From positions 1-39,630 of the forward strand of contig CAIXPZ010000242.1 of NCBI GenBank assembly GCA_903921455.1: a stretch of DNA of 39,630 bases, read 5' to 3'. Source of the stretch: an uncultured Verrucomicrobia subdivision 3 bacterium (GTDB taxonomy: Bacteria > Verrucomicrobiota > Verrucomicrobiae > Limisphaerales > UBA11358). Both the position numbers and the translations under genes were made by a program. Below the pieces are notes generated by a model. That model did no database searches and was not told the DNA's origin. It saw only the letters and a list, made by a program, of their open reading frames with translations. Positions 6,840 through 15,700 of the stretch are shown one piece after another (the first letter of the stretch is position 1; each line of letters begins with the position of its first letter).

Positions 6840-9281
6840 TCATTTCTGATCATTCGTCAGGTGCGTTGTATTTTCGCCATCCAGATTCGCGCTGATTTTG
6901 TGCGACTTGGATAATCCTGAATCTTTCAACCATAAAACCGGCTGGGTGATAGCGATGTTGCGCTGAATTTCCTCATCGGCGGGATCGGGCGGAAGTTTCT
7001 GCCAGAGCTGCAAATAATTTTGCTCATCAAAGGCGAGGCCGGCAAAAAGCAACGCCGCCTGCCGGCGCGGCCAGCCCTCCCACGCCTGCACATCCGGCTT
7101 GAGCGGCCACTTGGACTTGTCGGCGAGGAACGGTTCCAGATACGCGACGGCTTTGCGGATGCCACGGCCGTCGGGCAATTGAAAATTCCACAAGTTGTCC
7201 GTCGGCGTCGAAAGCACCTGACAAAGCGTGGACATGTTATCGAGTTGAAATATCGAGTAGGCATAAGGCTTGGTGCGTTTCAACTCGGCTGGAAAACTTC
7301 CATCCGCCGCCATCTGATTTGGAACAAAGACTTCCTTGAACTGCCGCCGGCCCTCGGCAAGTTTCACTTCGTCGCCGATGAACTTGGCAAACACCGCCAC
7401 TTGCAGCCAGAACGCGACGGCGTGATTGTTTTTTGCGGCGGCTTCGTCGCGGCCGTTCTTGCTCGTCATCATCCACTCGGTGTATTCGCGAAACCATTGC
7501 TTCATACCCGCACATGTTTCCACCGCAAACGCCGGCGATTTTTGCATCGCGTCAATGGCCGGCGGCACTTCGATGAGATGCAGCGTGTCAATGATGCCGA
7601 TGCCGCGTCCGGGTGAAACCCCTGGAATCGCCTGCGCATAACGCAAATGCGGATTCATCCGCGTCGCCGGGTCGAGGAAAAATACGCGCAGCAATTCCGC
7701 CGCCTTACCGGCATAACGATCTTCATTGGTGATTTTGTAAGCCGCGCCCAGCGCGGCCACCGCATCGCGCAACTGGCGGAGCGCCAGCCGGTGTTGATTA
7801 AAATTTTCCGGGTTCGTCTGGCCGTCCCGTTGGATGTAAGGCAGGCCGTTCGTTTTCATCGGGTCAGGCCACCAATAATCGCCGTTGGAATAATAATCAT
7901 TCAGTCCGCCTTCGCTGAACTTGGCGGGATATTTCGTGATGCTGATCGGCGCCAACGCGAGCGCGGCTTCGGCCGTTTTCAAGATTCGCTCGCGGTCAAT
8001 GGTCGCCAGGTCAAAATTTTCACCGGCTGACGCGGACAAGTTGCGCTGGGGCGAAATCGGAGAGAGCAGTTGAAGCCGCTCCTTGGCGCCGGCGGGAAAC
8101 TGGGCGAGAATCTTTTCAAACGCCGGCTCATGATAAATCGTTCCTGCCTGCCGCAGTTGCGGAGCAAAGTCGGCACGGTCAAAACTCTTGATCTGTTCGT
8201 ATGGCCACTTTTTCGACGGGTCGGCAACGTAAGGCAACAGAAAATCCATCGCCGCCGCCAGCGCATATTTGCCATTGGCCAGCCGGCAATGCCACAAATC
8301 AACGCCCGCGTGTTCAGCCAGCGTGGCCAGCGTGAACAGCGCTTCGAGATTGAAGTGCGAGTAGCCCAGTGCCGCCGTCCGCGTCAGTTCCAGCGGCTGC
8401 CGTCCATCCGGTTCAATCTGCACGGCGATGCGTTTTTGTTTGGCAGCTTCGGCGATTTGTTTGGCTACGTCAGATTTGCCCAGCACGAGCGCCAGTTCGA
8501 TCGCCTGCACGTCATACCATGTCCCGTGATTGTTGCGCGAACCGGCTTCCTCGCGGCCCGGCTTGCTGGTGAGCAGCCAGTGGAAATACGTCTCCAGCCA
8601 CGTTTTGAAATCGGCCCGGTCTTTTTCTGTCCACGCCGCGGAATTCGCCAGCAACTGCGCCGCGTCCGCCGCCACCGCGAGGTTGCGGCCTTCGAGTATG
8701 CCGGTGCCGCGCCCGGTGTTTTCGCCCGGCACGGCCTGGGTGAAATTCATGTTGGGATTCATCCGCGTCGCCGGATCAAGAAACCAGACGCGGAGAAATT
8801 TTGCCGCCTTCGCCGCGTAAGCCTCGTTGCCGGTGAAATAATAAGCCAGCGCCAGGGTCTCGACATTTTTGGCCATCATCCCGATCCGGGCGTGATCGAA
8901 GGCTTCTTCCCGGCTTTCAGGATTCACTTTGCCATCGTGCCGAATGTAAGGCAGTCCATCCGGCTTTTTCGGGTCGGGCCAAAAATAGGGCGCGATGCTC
9001 ATGTAATCATGTTTGTCCCCGCTCGGCGGAAGTTTGTCCTTCTCCATCACTGACGGCGGAGCCGCTTCCAACGCCTTGGCCGCCGCCCGCACCAGCGCCT
9101 TGAATGCCGGCTGCAACGACTCGTCGTGCGCGGCCAGCCGCGCCTTCACTTCCGGCAACGCACCGGGGCTGACGGCAAAATAGCGCGGCGAATTATCGTC
9201 GGCCTTGGCCAGTCCGCAGGCGGCAAGAACAAACCAAATAAAGGCGATCCGCCTTGCCAAATGGGTGAGCAGCTTCTTCAT
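6840..9281 (-). CDS. Tandem-duplicated alginate-lyase-family protein (two PF05426-like domains)
   Basis: An 813-residue secreted protein (signal peptide about 1-27) made of two homologous alpha-toroid lyase domains, roughly residues 35-410 and 425-785. Matching landmarks recur in both halves: W-P-D-P (101-104 and 471-474), GLPYI (109-113 and 479-483), DPATRMNP (169-176 and 537-544), an N-N-H motif (250-252 and 618-620) and a Tyr in GYSHFNLEAL (Y307) and AYSIFQLDNM (Y675). In alginate lyase A1-III (PL5), N-N-H and a Tyr in an equivalent context form the catalytic site, so both halves may be active by beta-elimination on a uronic acid polymer. The first half has NNHGTWYDVQ, the form common in PL38/PF05426 proteins; the second has NNHAVAFWLQ. 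The usual family member has a single domain. The start overlaps the GH2 stop by 4 nt (ATGA), so the two are co-translated. Confidence 0.88.
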   Translation of the reverse strand: MKKLLTHLARRIAFIWFVLAACGLAKADDNSPRYFAVSPGALPEVKARLAAHDESLQPAFKALVRAAAKALEAAPPSVMEKDKLPPSGDKHDYMSIAPYFWPDPKKPDGLPYIRHDGKVNPESREEAFDHARIGMMAKNVETLALAYYFTGNEAYAAKAAKFLRVWFLDPATRMNPNMNFTQAVPGENTGRGTGILEGRNLAVAADAAQLLANSAAWTEKDRADFKTWLETYFHWLLTSKPGREEAGSRNNHGTWYDVQAIELALVLGKSDVAKQIAEAAKQKRIAVQIEPDGRQPLELTRTAALGYSHFNLEALFTLATLAEHAGVDLWHCRLANGKYALAAAMDFLLPYVADPSKKWPYEQIKSFDRADFAPQLRQAGTIYHEPAFEKILAQFPAGAKERLQLLSPISPQRNLSASAGENFDLATIDRERILKTAEAALALAPISITKYPAKFSEGGLNDYYSNGDYWWPDPMKTNGLPYIQRDGQTNPENFNQHRLALRQLRDAVAALGAAYKITNEDRYAGKAAELLRVFFLDPATRMNPHLRYAQAIPGVSPGRGIGIIDTLHLIEVPPAIDAMQKSPAFAVETCAGMKQWFREYTEWMMTSKNGRDEAAAKNNHAVAFWLQVAVFAKFIGDEVKLAEGRRQFKEVFVPNQMAADGSFPAELKRTKPYAYSIFQLDNMSTLCQVLSTPTDNLWNFQLPDGRGIRKAVAYLEPFLADKSKWPLKPDVQAWEGWPRRQAALLFAGLAFDEQNYLQLWQKLPPDPADEEIQRNIAITQPVLWLKDSGLSKSHKISANLDGENTTHLTNDQK

Positions 9282-11734
9282 TTTAATTTTTCCACGGTCA
9301 GAAATTCGGTTTTAATTCCCTCGCTGGCAATGCTGGCCACGGCGGCAGAGCCGGTCAGTTGAAGACTGATTTGCGCCCGGCCATTGTAAAGCTGCACCAC
9401 CCGCGAACCGGTGGACGTGCCAAGATTGTCGAGCAACCGCCCATCGCCGGTTAGCCCAAAGCGAACGATGCTGGCCGCGTCGAGGCACGGCACGCCGGCT
9501 TGGTCGAACACGCGCGCTTCAATCGTGACGACATCGTTGCTCCGCGATATTTCACTGAGCGTCAATTTCGACGGCTGGCTCCAGGACGCAGTTTGATACG
9601 CGACCGGAATTTCATCGGCAACTTCTGCGACCGCAGATTTTCCAACGGCGCGCAGTGTGTTCGCGCCTTCGTTCAGCTTGACGATCCAGCGCAGACCGGC
9701 GGCCGGAAAATCCGCGCTGTTGCGCTGCTTGATTCCCGCCGAGACGCCGTTGACAAACAACTCCACCTCGCGGCAGTTGGAAAAAACCTTCACCAATTTT
9801 TCCTCGCCGGCTTTGCCCCAGCGCACCGGCCAGGTGTGCCCGTAAATGTGAATCATCGGCTGATCCGCCCAATAACTTTGGAAGACATAATAACTTTCCT
9901 TCGGCGTGCCGTCGCGCTCGACGACGCCTTTTTGGTTCACGCGCGGCACCGGATTTTCCGGCCGCAGCGGTGTGGCGAAGTCCTTGAAAATCCACATTGC
10001 CGCGCCGGTGAGATTCGTCATCGTCGCCTGCTCTTTCAGATGCCAGTCAAACAGATTGATGATGTAGCTTTCCGACCAGTCGCCGTCGCGCGAGGCGCGC
10101 GCCTTGCCGCCGGTGGCTTTGTAAGCCTTGCCCACTTCCGCCGTCCCTTCGCCGGTGGCGACTTGACCGAGAAATTTTTCCGGCGCTTCCGAATGCCGGC
10201 GCGCATGGCTGTCGCCGCCGTATTCGGCGTGGATGAAATGCGGCGTATCCTGGATGGCCTTTTCCACGGCGCTGCGATACTCGATGTAACGTCCGCCATA
10301 CCAGCCGGCCCAGATGCTCGGCGAATAAATATCCGGGATGTCCTTGCAGAAATCGCAGCGGCGAATCACCGTCTGGCGCGACGGGTCAAGTTGATGGGAC
10401 TGCGTGTTCAATTTCGTCATGAAGGCGTGGATGGCGTCTTTGTCGAAAGTTTCAAAATCACCAGGCCAGTCATTCTCGTTGCCGAGTCCCCAAAGAATGA
10501 TGGACGGGTGATTGTAATGCTGGTCAATCATCGCTTGCTGTATATCCAACGCCTGCTGTTGATATCGTTCGCCACCCAGTCCGCCGCGACACCACGGAAT
10601 TTCCTCCCACGCGAGCAGGCCGAGTTCATCGCACAGATCCAGCACCAGCGGTGCTTGCTGGTAATGGCCGAGCCGCACAAAATTCGCGCCCATGGCTTTC
10701 ATCGCCTGCAAGGTCTGACGCACGACTTCGTCCGGCACGGCGGCGGCCACGCCCGCGTGATCTTCATGATAATGCGTGCCGCGCAACTGCAACCGCTCGC
10801 CGTTCAGCTTGAACGGGCCATGCTCGACCCACGCAACGGAGCGAATGCCGAATTTGTCGGCCACGGACTGTTCGCCTTGCGCCGATTTGATGGTGACGGC
10901 GCAACTGTAAAGTGCCGGTGATTTCGGCGACCATAATTTTGGGGAAATAATTTCAAACGCGGCGAGTTCTCTTTCGCCCGGCCCGGCAGCCATTTTATGG
11001 GTCGAAGTTAAAACAAGGTTGCCTTGCGGGTCGCGGACTTCGACAGCAAGTTCAACCTCATCTTTCAATGAATTCGGATTGTAAAGCCGCGCCCGGATTT
11101 TCACCGTGGCTTTGCCATCGGCGGTAAGCGTCGGCTCGATATGCACGCGCGCCAGCGAAATTGCCGGAACATAAACCAGGCTGACGTGGCGATAAAGTCC
11201 GCCGTAGCGGTTAAAGTCGCTCAAGTCGGACGGGATGCTCTCGGCATCGCGCGAGTTATCACACTCCACAGCCAACCGGACTTCACCGCCGGCACTTGCC
11301 ATTGCGGCCGCGTCGGTGATGTCCACGTCCCATTGGTCATAGCCGCCGACGTGTTCGCCAACTTTTTTCGAGCCGACAAAGACCTGCGACTTTTGACCCG
11401 CACCGTCGAAGTGCAGTAAGGTTCGTCCATTGGGAAATGGATTGACCACCTTGAGCCGCGTGCGATACCAGCCCGGCCCCTGATAATAACGCACATCGGG
11501 ATCAACCGAGTCGCGCGCATTGAAGCAATGCGGCAGGGTGACCGGCAGCCAGTTGACATTGTCGGTGGCCTTGTCGCCGCGCCAGATTTCCCAAACGCTG
11601 CCGAGCGAGCCCTGATAAAATTCCCAGCCGTGGTCGAGCCGCTGAATCGTCTGCGCGCCAGCCATGCCGGCGACGGCCAGAAATAATCCAGCAGCGGCAA
11701 GGACAAGCTGTCGATGGGAAAAAATATGTTTCAT
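9278..11734 (-). CDS. GH2 glycoside hydrolase (beta-galactosidase/beta-glucuronidase-like)
   Basis: An 818-residue exported glycosidase. A signal peptide (1-27) is followed by the GH2 sugar-binding jelly roll (about 30-190), an Ig-like domain (about 192-300) and the TIM barrel (about 302-600). In the barrel, WGLGNEN places the acid/base at E420 and FIHAEYGG places the nucleophile at E504, as in retaining GH2 enzymes. The C-terminal part (about 625-815) looks like DUF4982 plus a further Ig-like GH2 domain. A Shine-Dalgarno-like AAGGGA lies just upstream of the ATG. It follows the hydrolase gene with 9 nt between and overlaps the lyase start by 4 nt. In this context it would trim non-reducing-end sugars from oligosaccharides made by the lyases. 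Galactosidase, glucuronidase and mannosidase specificities cannot be separated here. Confidence 0.92.
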   Translation of the reverse strand: MKHIFSHRQLVLAAAGLFLAVAGMAGAQTIQRLDHGWEFYQGSLGSVWEIWRGDKATDNVNWLPVTLPHCFNARDSVDPDVRYYQGPGWYRTRLKVVNPFPNGRTLLHFDGAGQKSQVFVGSKKVGEHVGGYDQWDVDITDAAAMASAGGEVRLAVECDNSRDAESIPSDLSDFNRYGGLYRHVSLVYVPAISLARVHIEPTLTADGKATVKIRARLYNPNSLKDEVELAVEVRDPQGNLVLTSTHKMAAGPGERELAAFEIISPKLWSPKSPALYSCAVTIKSAQGEQSVADKFGIRSVAWVEHGPFKLNGERLQLRGTHYHEDHAGVAAAVPDEVVRQTLQAMKAMGANFVRLGHYQQAPLVLDLCDELGLLAWEEIPWCRGGLGGERYQQQALDIQQAMIDQHYNHPSIILWGLGNENDWPGDFETFDKDAIHAFMTKLNTQSHQLDPSRQTVIRRCDFCKDIPDIYSPSIWAGWYGGRYIEYRSAVEKAIQDTPHFIHAEYGGDSHARRHSEAPEKFLGQVATGEGTAEVGKAYKATGGKARASRDGDWSESYIINLFDWHLKEQATMTNLTGAAMWIFKDFATPLRPENPVPRVNQKGVVERDGTPKESYYVFQSYWADQPMIHIYGHTWPVRWGKAGEEKLVKVFSNCREVELFVNGVSAGIKQRNSADFPAAGLRWIVKLNEGANTLRAVGKSAVAEVADEIPVAYQTASWSQPSKLTLSEISRSNDVVTIEARVFDQAGVPCLDAASIVRFGLTGDGRLLDNLGTSTGSRVVQLYNGRAQISLQLTGSAAVASIASEGIKTEFLTVEKLK

Positions 11735-11743
11735 CAGCGTCCC

Positions 11744-12691
11744 TTAATTTTTTAACAAGCCCAGGCTGCCGAGAAAGGTTCCGACATCCTCATGCGTTTT
11801 TTTGTCCGCGGCCTTGCCGGCTTCACCATATTTGCTGGAGTTGTAGGAATGCCCCAGCCCTTCAAAAGTCACCAGTTCGCAGCGGTTGCTGTTGCTTGCC
11901 AACTTGTCCTTAAAGGCAACTGAATTGGCATAAGGCACCGTCTTGTCCGCCGTGGCATGAAAGACGATGGTGGGCGGCATCTTGTCCGGCATCTGATCCG
12001 GCACCGAACAGGCAAGCGCCCGCGCGGCGTCGCCGCCAAATCGTTTGGGGCCGCCATAGCCGCCCGCCTTGGTGTCAGTCACGGGATTGAGCAGAACCAG
12101 CGCCGCCGGCAAAATCCTGGGCGCGGGATCATCTTTTCCCGGTCCCGCAGACGGGATGGCCGTCCACGCGGCGACATGGCCGCCCGCTGAACTACCTTGG
12201 GAAATAATTTTCCGGGAATCAATTCCCAGTTCGCCCGCATGCTCTTCCACCCAGCGCACCGCGGCGCGACCGTCGGCAACGCAATCCTCCGGGGTTCCGC
12301 CAAAGCGGGTGCGCGTTCGATAATCGGGAGCGATGCCGACCAGTCCCTTGCCCGCAGCCCACTTCGCCCAGCCAATGCTGTGCAAGGGTGTGCCCGAAAC
12401 CCAGCCGCCGCCAAAAAAGCCAATCAGGCAGGGCCGCTGATCGCTCTTGGCCCAGCCCGCCGGCTTGACCACGAACAGGCGCAATTCAGTTTCGCCGACC
12501 TTGCGGAAGACGAACGCTTCGCTGCCCGGAATTGAGAGCGGTGTCACCTCCGCTGTTTGATCAGCGGAAGCCGGAGCCGTGACTTTCCGGTCTTCTTGCG
12601 CTGGCAAAGCCGGCCGGCCGGCCAGCAGCAAGAGAATGATTCCTAAAGCCAAGGTCAGCCTTGTGAGTTTGTTTTTTCGCGGCGCTTTCAT
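11744..12691 (-). CDS. Secreted alpha/beta hydrolase (esterase-like, BD-FAE family)
   Basis: A 315-residue alpha/beta hydrolase with an N-terminal signal anchor (about 10-31). The nucleophile elbow G166-S-S168-A-G, acid D249 (HATADKTVP) and base H281 (GLGHSYN) form a complete catalytic triad in the usual order. The oxyanion-hole motif that normally reads HGGG/HGGxW is FFGGGWVSG here, so its His is replaced by Phe. The ATG at 12691 was chosen because it begins the signal peptide; the frame stays open upstream only by overlapping the lyase gene. The protein resembles acetyl-xylan esterase/lipase-like enzymes of glycan loci, so it may remove acetyl or feruloyl groups from the polymer attacked by its neighbours. 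It is 22 nt downstream of the PL7 gene and 9 nt upstream of the GH2 gene. Confidence 0.88.
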   Translation of the reverse strand: MKAPRKNKLTRLTLALGIILLLLAGRPALPAQEDRKVTAPASADQTAEVTPLSIPGSEAFVFRKVGETELRLFVVKPAGWAKSDQRPCLIGFFGGGWVSGTPLHSIGWAKWAAGKGLVGIAPDYRTRTRFGGTPEDCVADGRAAVRWVEEHAGELGIDSRKIISQGSSAGGHVAAWTAIPSAGPGKDDPAPRILPAALVLLNPVTDTKAGGYGGPKRFGGDAARALACSVPDQMPDKMPPTIVFHATADKTVPYANSVAFKDKLASNSNRCELVTFEGLGHSYNSSKYGEAGKAADKKTHEDVGTFLGSLGLLKN

Positions 12692-12713
12692 GTGGGTAAT
12701 ATTATAATTGGAC

Positions 12714-15700
12714 TTACGGTGCGGCCAGCCGATAGAAGCGGCTGTGGAAATTGGTAAAGCTGGCATCGGTGAAAATATAAACTCCATTGCTGCCGGTGAC
12801 GTTCGTGCCAATGGGCAACCAGACCGGATCCGACAGATTGGTCTTGGCCTGGACCAGATAACTAGCGAAGGGCGTGCCGGTGTAGTTGATTTGGAAAGTC
12901 TGATTGGCCACCAGGGCACCGGCGATGGCTGGAGGAAGCTTGATGGCGAGACTGGCGACCGCACTCGTGACCGAGCCGGAAGCATTGGTGATAACCACGG
13001 AGTAACCGCCCACGCTGGCGGCCTGAACATTGCTCAAAGTCAGCGTCGGATTGGTGGCTCCGGCGCGGTTGGTGCCGTTGAACTGCCATTGGTATGCGAG
13101 CGTGGGATCGCCGGTGGCACCAACGATGAAGGTGGCGTTGCTGCCGGTAAGCACAGCCTGGGTTACGGGTTGATTGGTAATAGCGGGCAAAGTGGCGACG
13201 TATTCCGACGGCAGTAGAATCGAATAACCCTTGGTCTGCAAGAATTGGATAATTCTCTGAAATTCCAGCAGGTGCGGCGCGTCGAAATAGGGCGGATGAA
13301 ATTGCAGCGCCACCGGTCCTGCCGGCCCGCCGGGATAAGTGGCAATGAAGTTCGTGGAGTTAGGCAGGCCCGTGCCGTCAGCTTCGGAAATAATTTTCAC
13401 CGCCGCCACGCTGGCATTCAAATAACTTCTAGCGGTGGGGACGCTGGAGGTAAAAAACAGTCGCAGGGCCGGCATGGCATTGATGACGGCGGCGGTGTTC
13501 GTGTCAAAACCGTTGTAAGGTGTGCCAAAGGCAATGACATCATGGTCCAGAGCCTTGGCCAAGGCAGCTTGGGATTGTCCCAGATGTTGCTGCATATAGG
13601 CCAGACCGGAGCCTTCGTATTCGGAAACCACCTGTCCGCCGGCGTTCGTCCATTGGGTGTGATCCCAGGCGTGATCCCAGAATTCCACATCGCCCACGGC
13701 TTCCTGCGACTGCATCCATTGGGCGATAAGATTGGAATTGCTCCCGACAATGTTGGTGCAAATGACGCCGATCCCTACTTTGACGCCCAAGCTTCGGGTA
13801 ACTTGGAGAAAGTTGGTCCACTGCTGGCCATAAGTTAATTCTCCCCGAAAATCATCCGCCTTGATGATGACAACTTTGTCCGGATTCGCGGCCTGATTGA
13901 AAGTGACAACATCCGTGGCGGTCGCAGCGGTGCACCCACCCGGCTGGGTTGTCGTAAAAATTAAAGTGACCGTGGTTCCTGCATCCGCCGCTGCCGGCGT
14001 GTAAATCGTGGTGAGCGCATTAGTGCTTGAAAAAGTCCCGGTGCCACTCGAAGTCCAAGCGCCGCCAGTGGCCGAACCGCTCAAGCTGGCGGTGACATTC
14101 ACCGACATGGTGCGATAGACGGATTGAGCCGAAACATTCAAAGCGACAACCGGACTAGCCACCGTCAAAGTGGCCATCGGCGAAGTGGAAGTTCCGTTGC
14201 CGCAGTCGGAGGTTACATCGCAGGTGTATTGGTCACCATTGGCCGGCGATGAAACAACCAAGCTGTTGCTGGTGCTTAAGATGGTGCCCGAACCAACTTT
14301 CTTCCAGGCATAAGTGAACGGTGCCGTGCCAGCACTGGGAGTTTCCGTAAGTGTGATGGACTGACTTGGGCAAATCGTCAAGCCGCCGGTGCCGCCGCCA
14401 TTTCCCACCGGCATGGCTGCCGTCGCGGCAAGACAACCACTCACCGTGTAAGTCAGCACCACTCGGCCGGTGGCACCACTGCCGCCGGTTTTCACGCCAT
14501 TGGCGGATGAACCTTTGGCCCCACCACCGCCACCACCAGGCGCAATCCCATTGGTGCCATTGGCGCCGGTGCCCGCCACACCGGTGCCGCCTGCGCCGCC
14601 AACCGTGATGACTCCAGTCCCACCCAAACCCGGAGTATTGGTGATTGAACTGGCGTTACCGCCGGCACCCGAATCTCCAGCCCCACCGCCGCCGCCGCCG
14701 CTAACATTGGTAGGACTAGTGATGCCAGCGCCCCCATTTCCTCCGGCCAATACGAAGTCGCCGATACTGCCAGCCGTAGCCAAGCCGGCGGTGCCACTTC
14801 GGCCGGTGGTGCCAATGTTAATTATAGTTACCCCCCCGCCGCCACCTTTCGCCAGAATATTGGTTAAAGGCGAACTAACTATGTTAAACCATGAGTCACC
14901 ACCGCCAACCGCGGCCAGATCGTTGGTAGAACTAAGCCCACCCGAACCTACATTGATGTTATAATTTGTTCCCGGTATAACTGCGTAAGCATTCAGCCGG
15001 GCATACGACCCACCACCGCCGCCGCCGGCAAAAGCGTTTCCAGCGTTGGTTCTCTGCGCGCTACCACCCGCACCACCCGCGCCCCAACATTCAATTTGAA
15101 CCGAGGTAATACTATCAGGACAAATCCAATTCGTGCTGCCAGCATTGGTGAAAGTGATGGTTGCGACAACGGACAGAGTTGCGATGGCACTGGTCACCGA
15201 GCCGAAGTTGTTCGTAATAACCACCGTATAATTGCCGGAACTGGCACCGGACACATTGGTTAGGTTAAGGAAAGCGTTGGTCGTGCCAGCGAGATTGTTG
15301 GTGGCATTGAACCACCAGCGGTAATTTAATGGCGGCGTGCCGGTGACGCCAACGGCAAAGCTGGCATTGCTTCCGGCATTTACGGTCAGGCCGGCTGGCT
15401 GGTTGGTGATAGCTGGCGGAAGATTGATGGTCAATGTGGCAACAGCGCTGGTGACCGCGCCATATTTATTATTGATCACCACAAAATAGTTTCCGGCATT
15501 AGTGCTTTGAGTGTTGGTGATGGTAAGTGAACTGCTGGTGGCCCAAGAAAGGCTGGTGTTAGTATTAAACCACCAATGGTTGGTCAGCGGTGCAGTGCCG
15601 TTTTCGCCGACGACAAAGGTCGTGTTGCTGCCGGCAGTGGTGCTCTGGCCAATCGGCTGGCTCGTAATGACCGGCGGGAAATTGCCGGTCAAGACCACGA

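Noticed and set aside
9500..10921. 473-codon open frame on the plus strand opposite the GH2 gene
   Set aside because: Lies antisense to the GH2 catalytic domain and shows shadow-type composition.
12692..13030. N-terminal extension of the alpha/beta hydrolase frame
   Set aside because: The extension overlaps the end of the PL7 gene in another frame and would bury the signal peptide that starts at the ATG at 12691.
14436..15158. Short regularly spaced GC-rich repeats, considered as a CRISPR or minisatellite
   Set aside because: They are codons for a Gly-rich protein domain with irregular spacing and no constant direct repeat or spacers.
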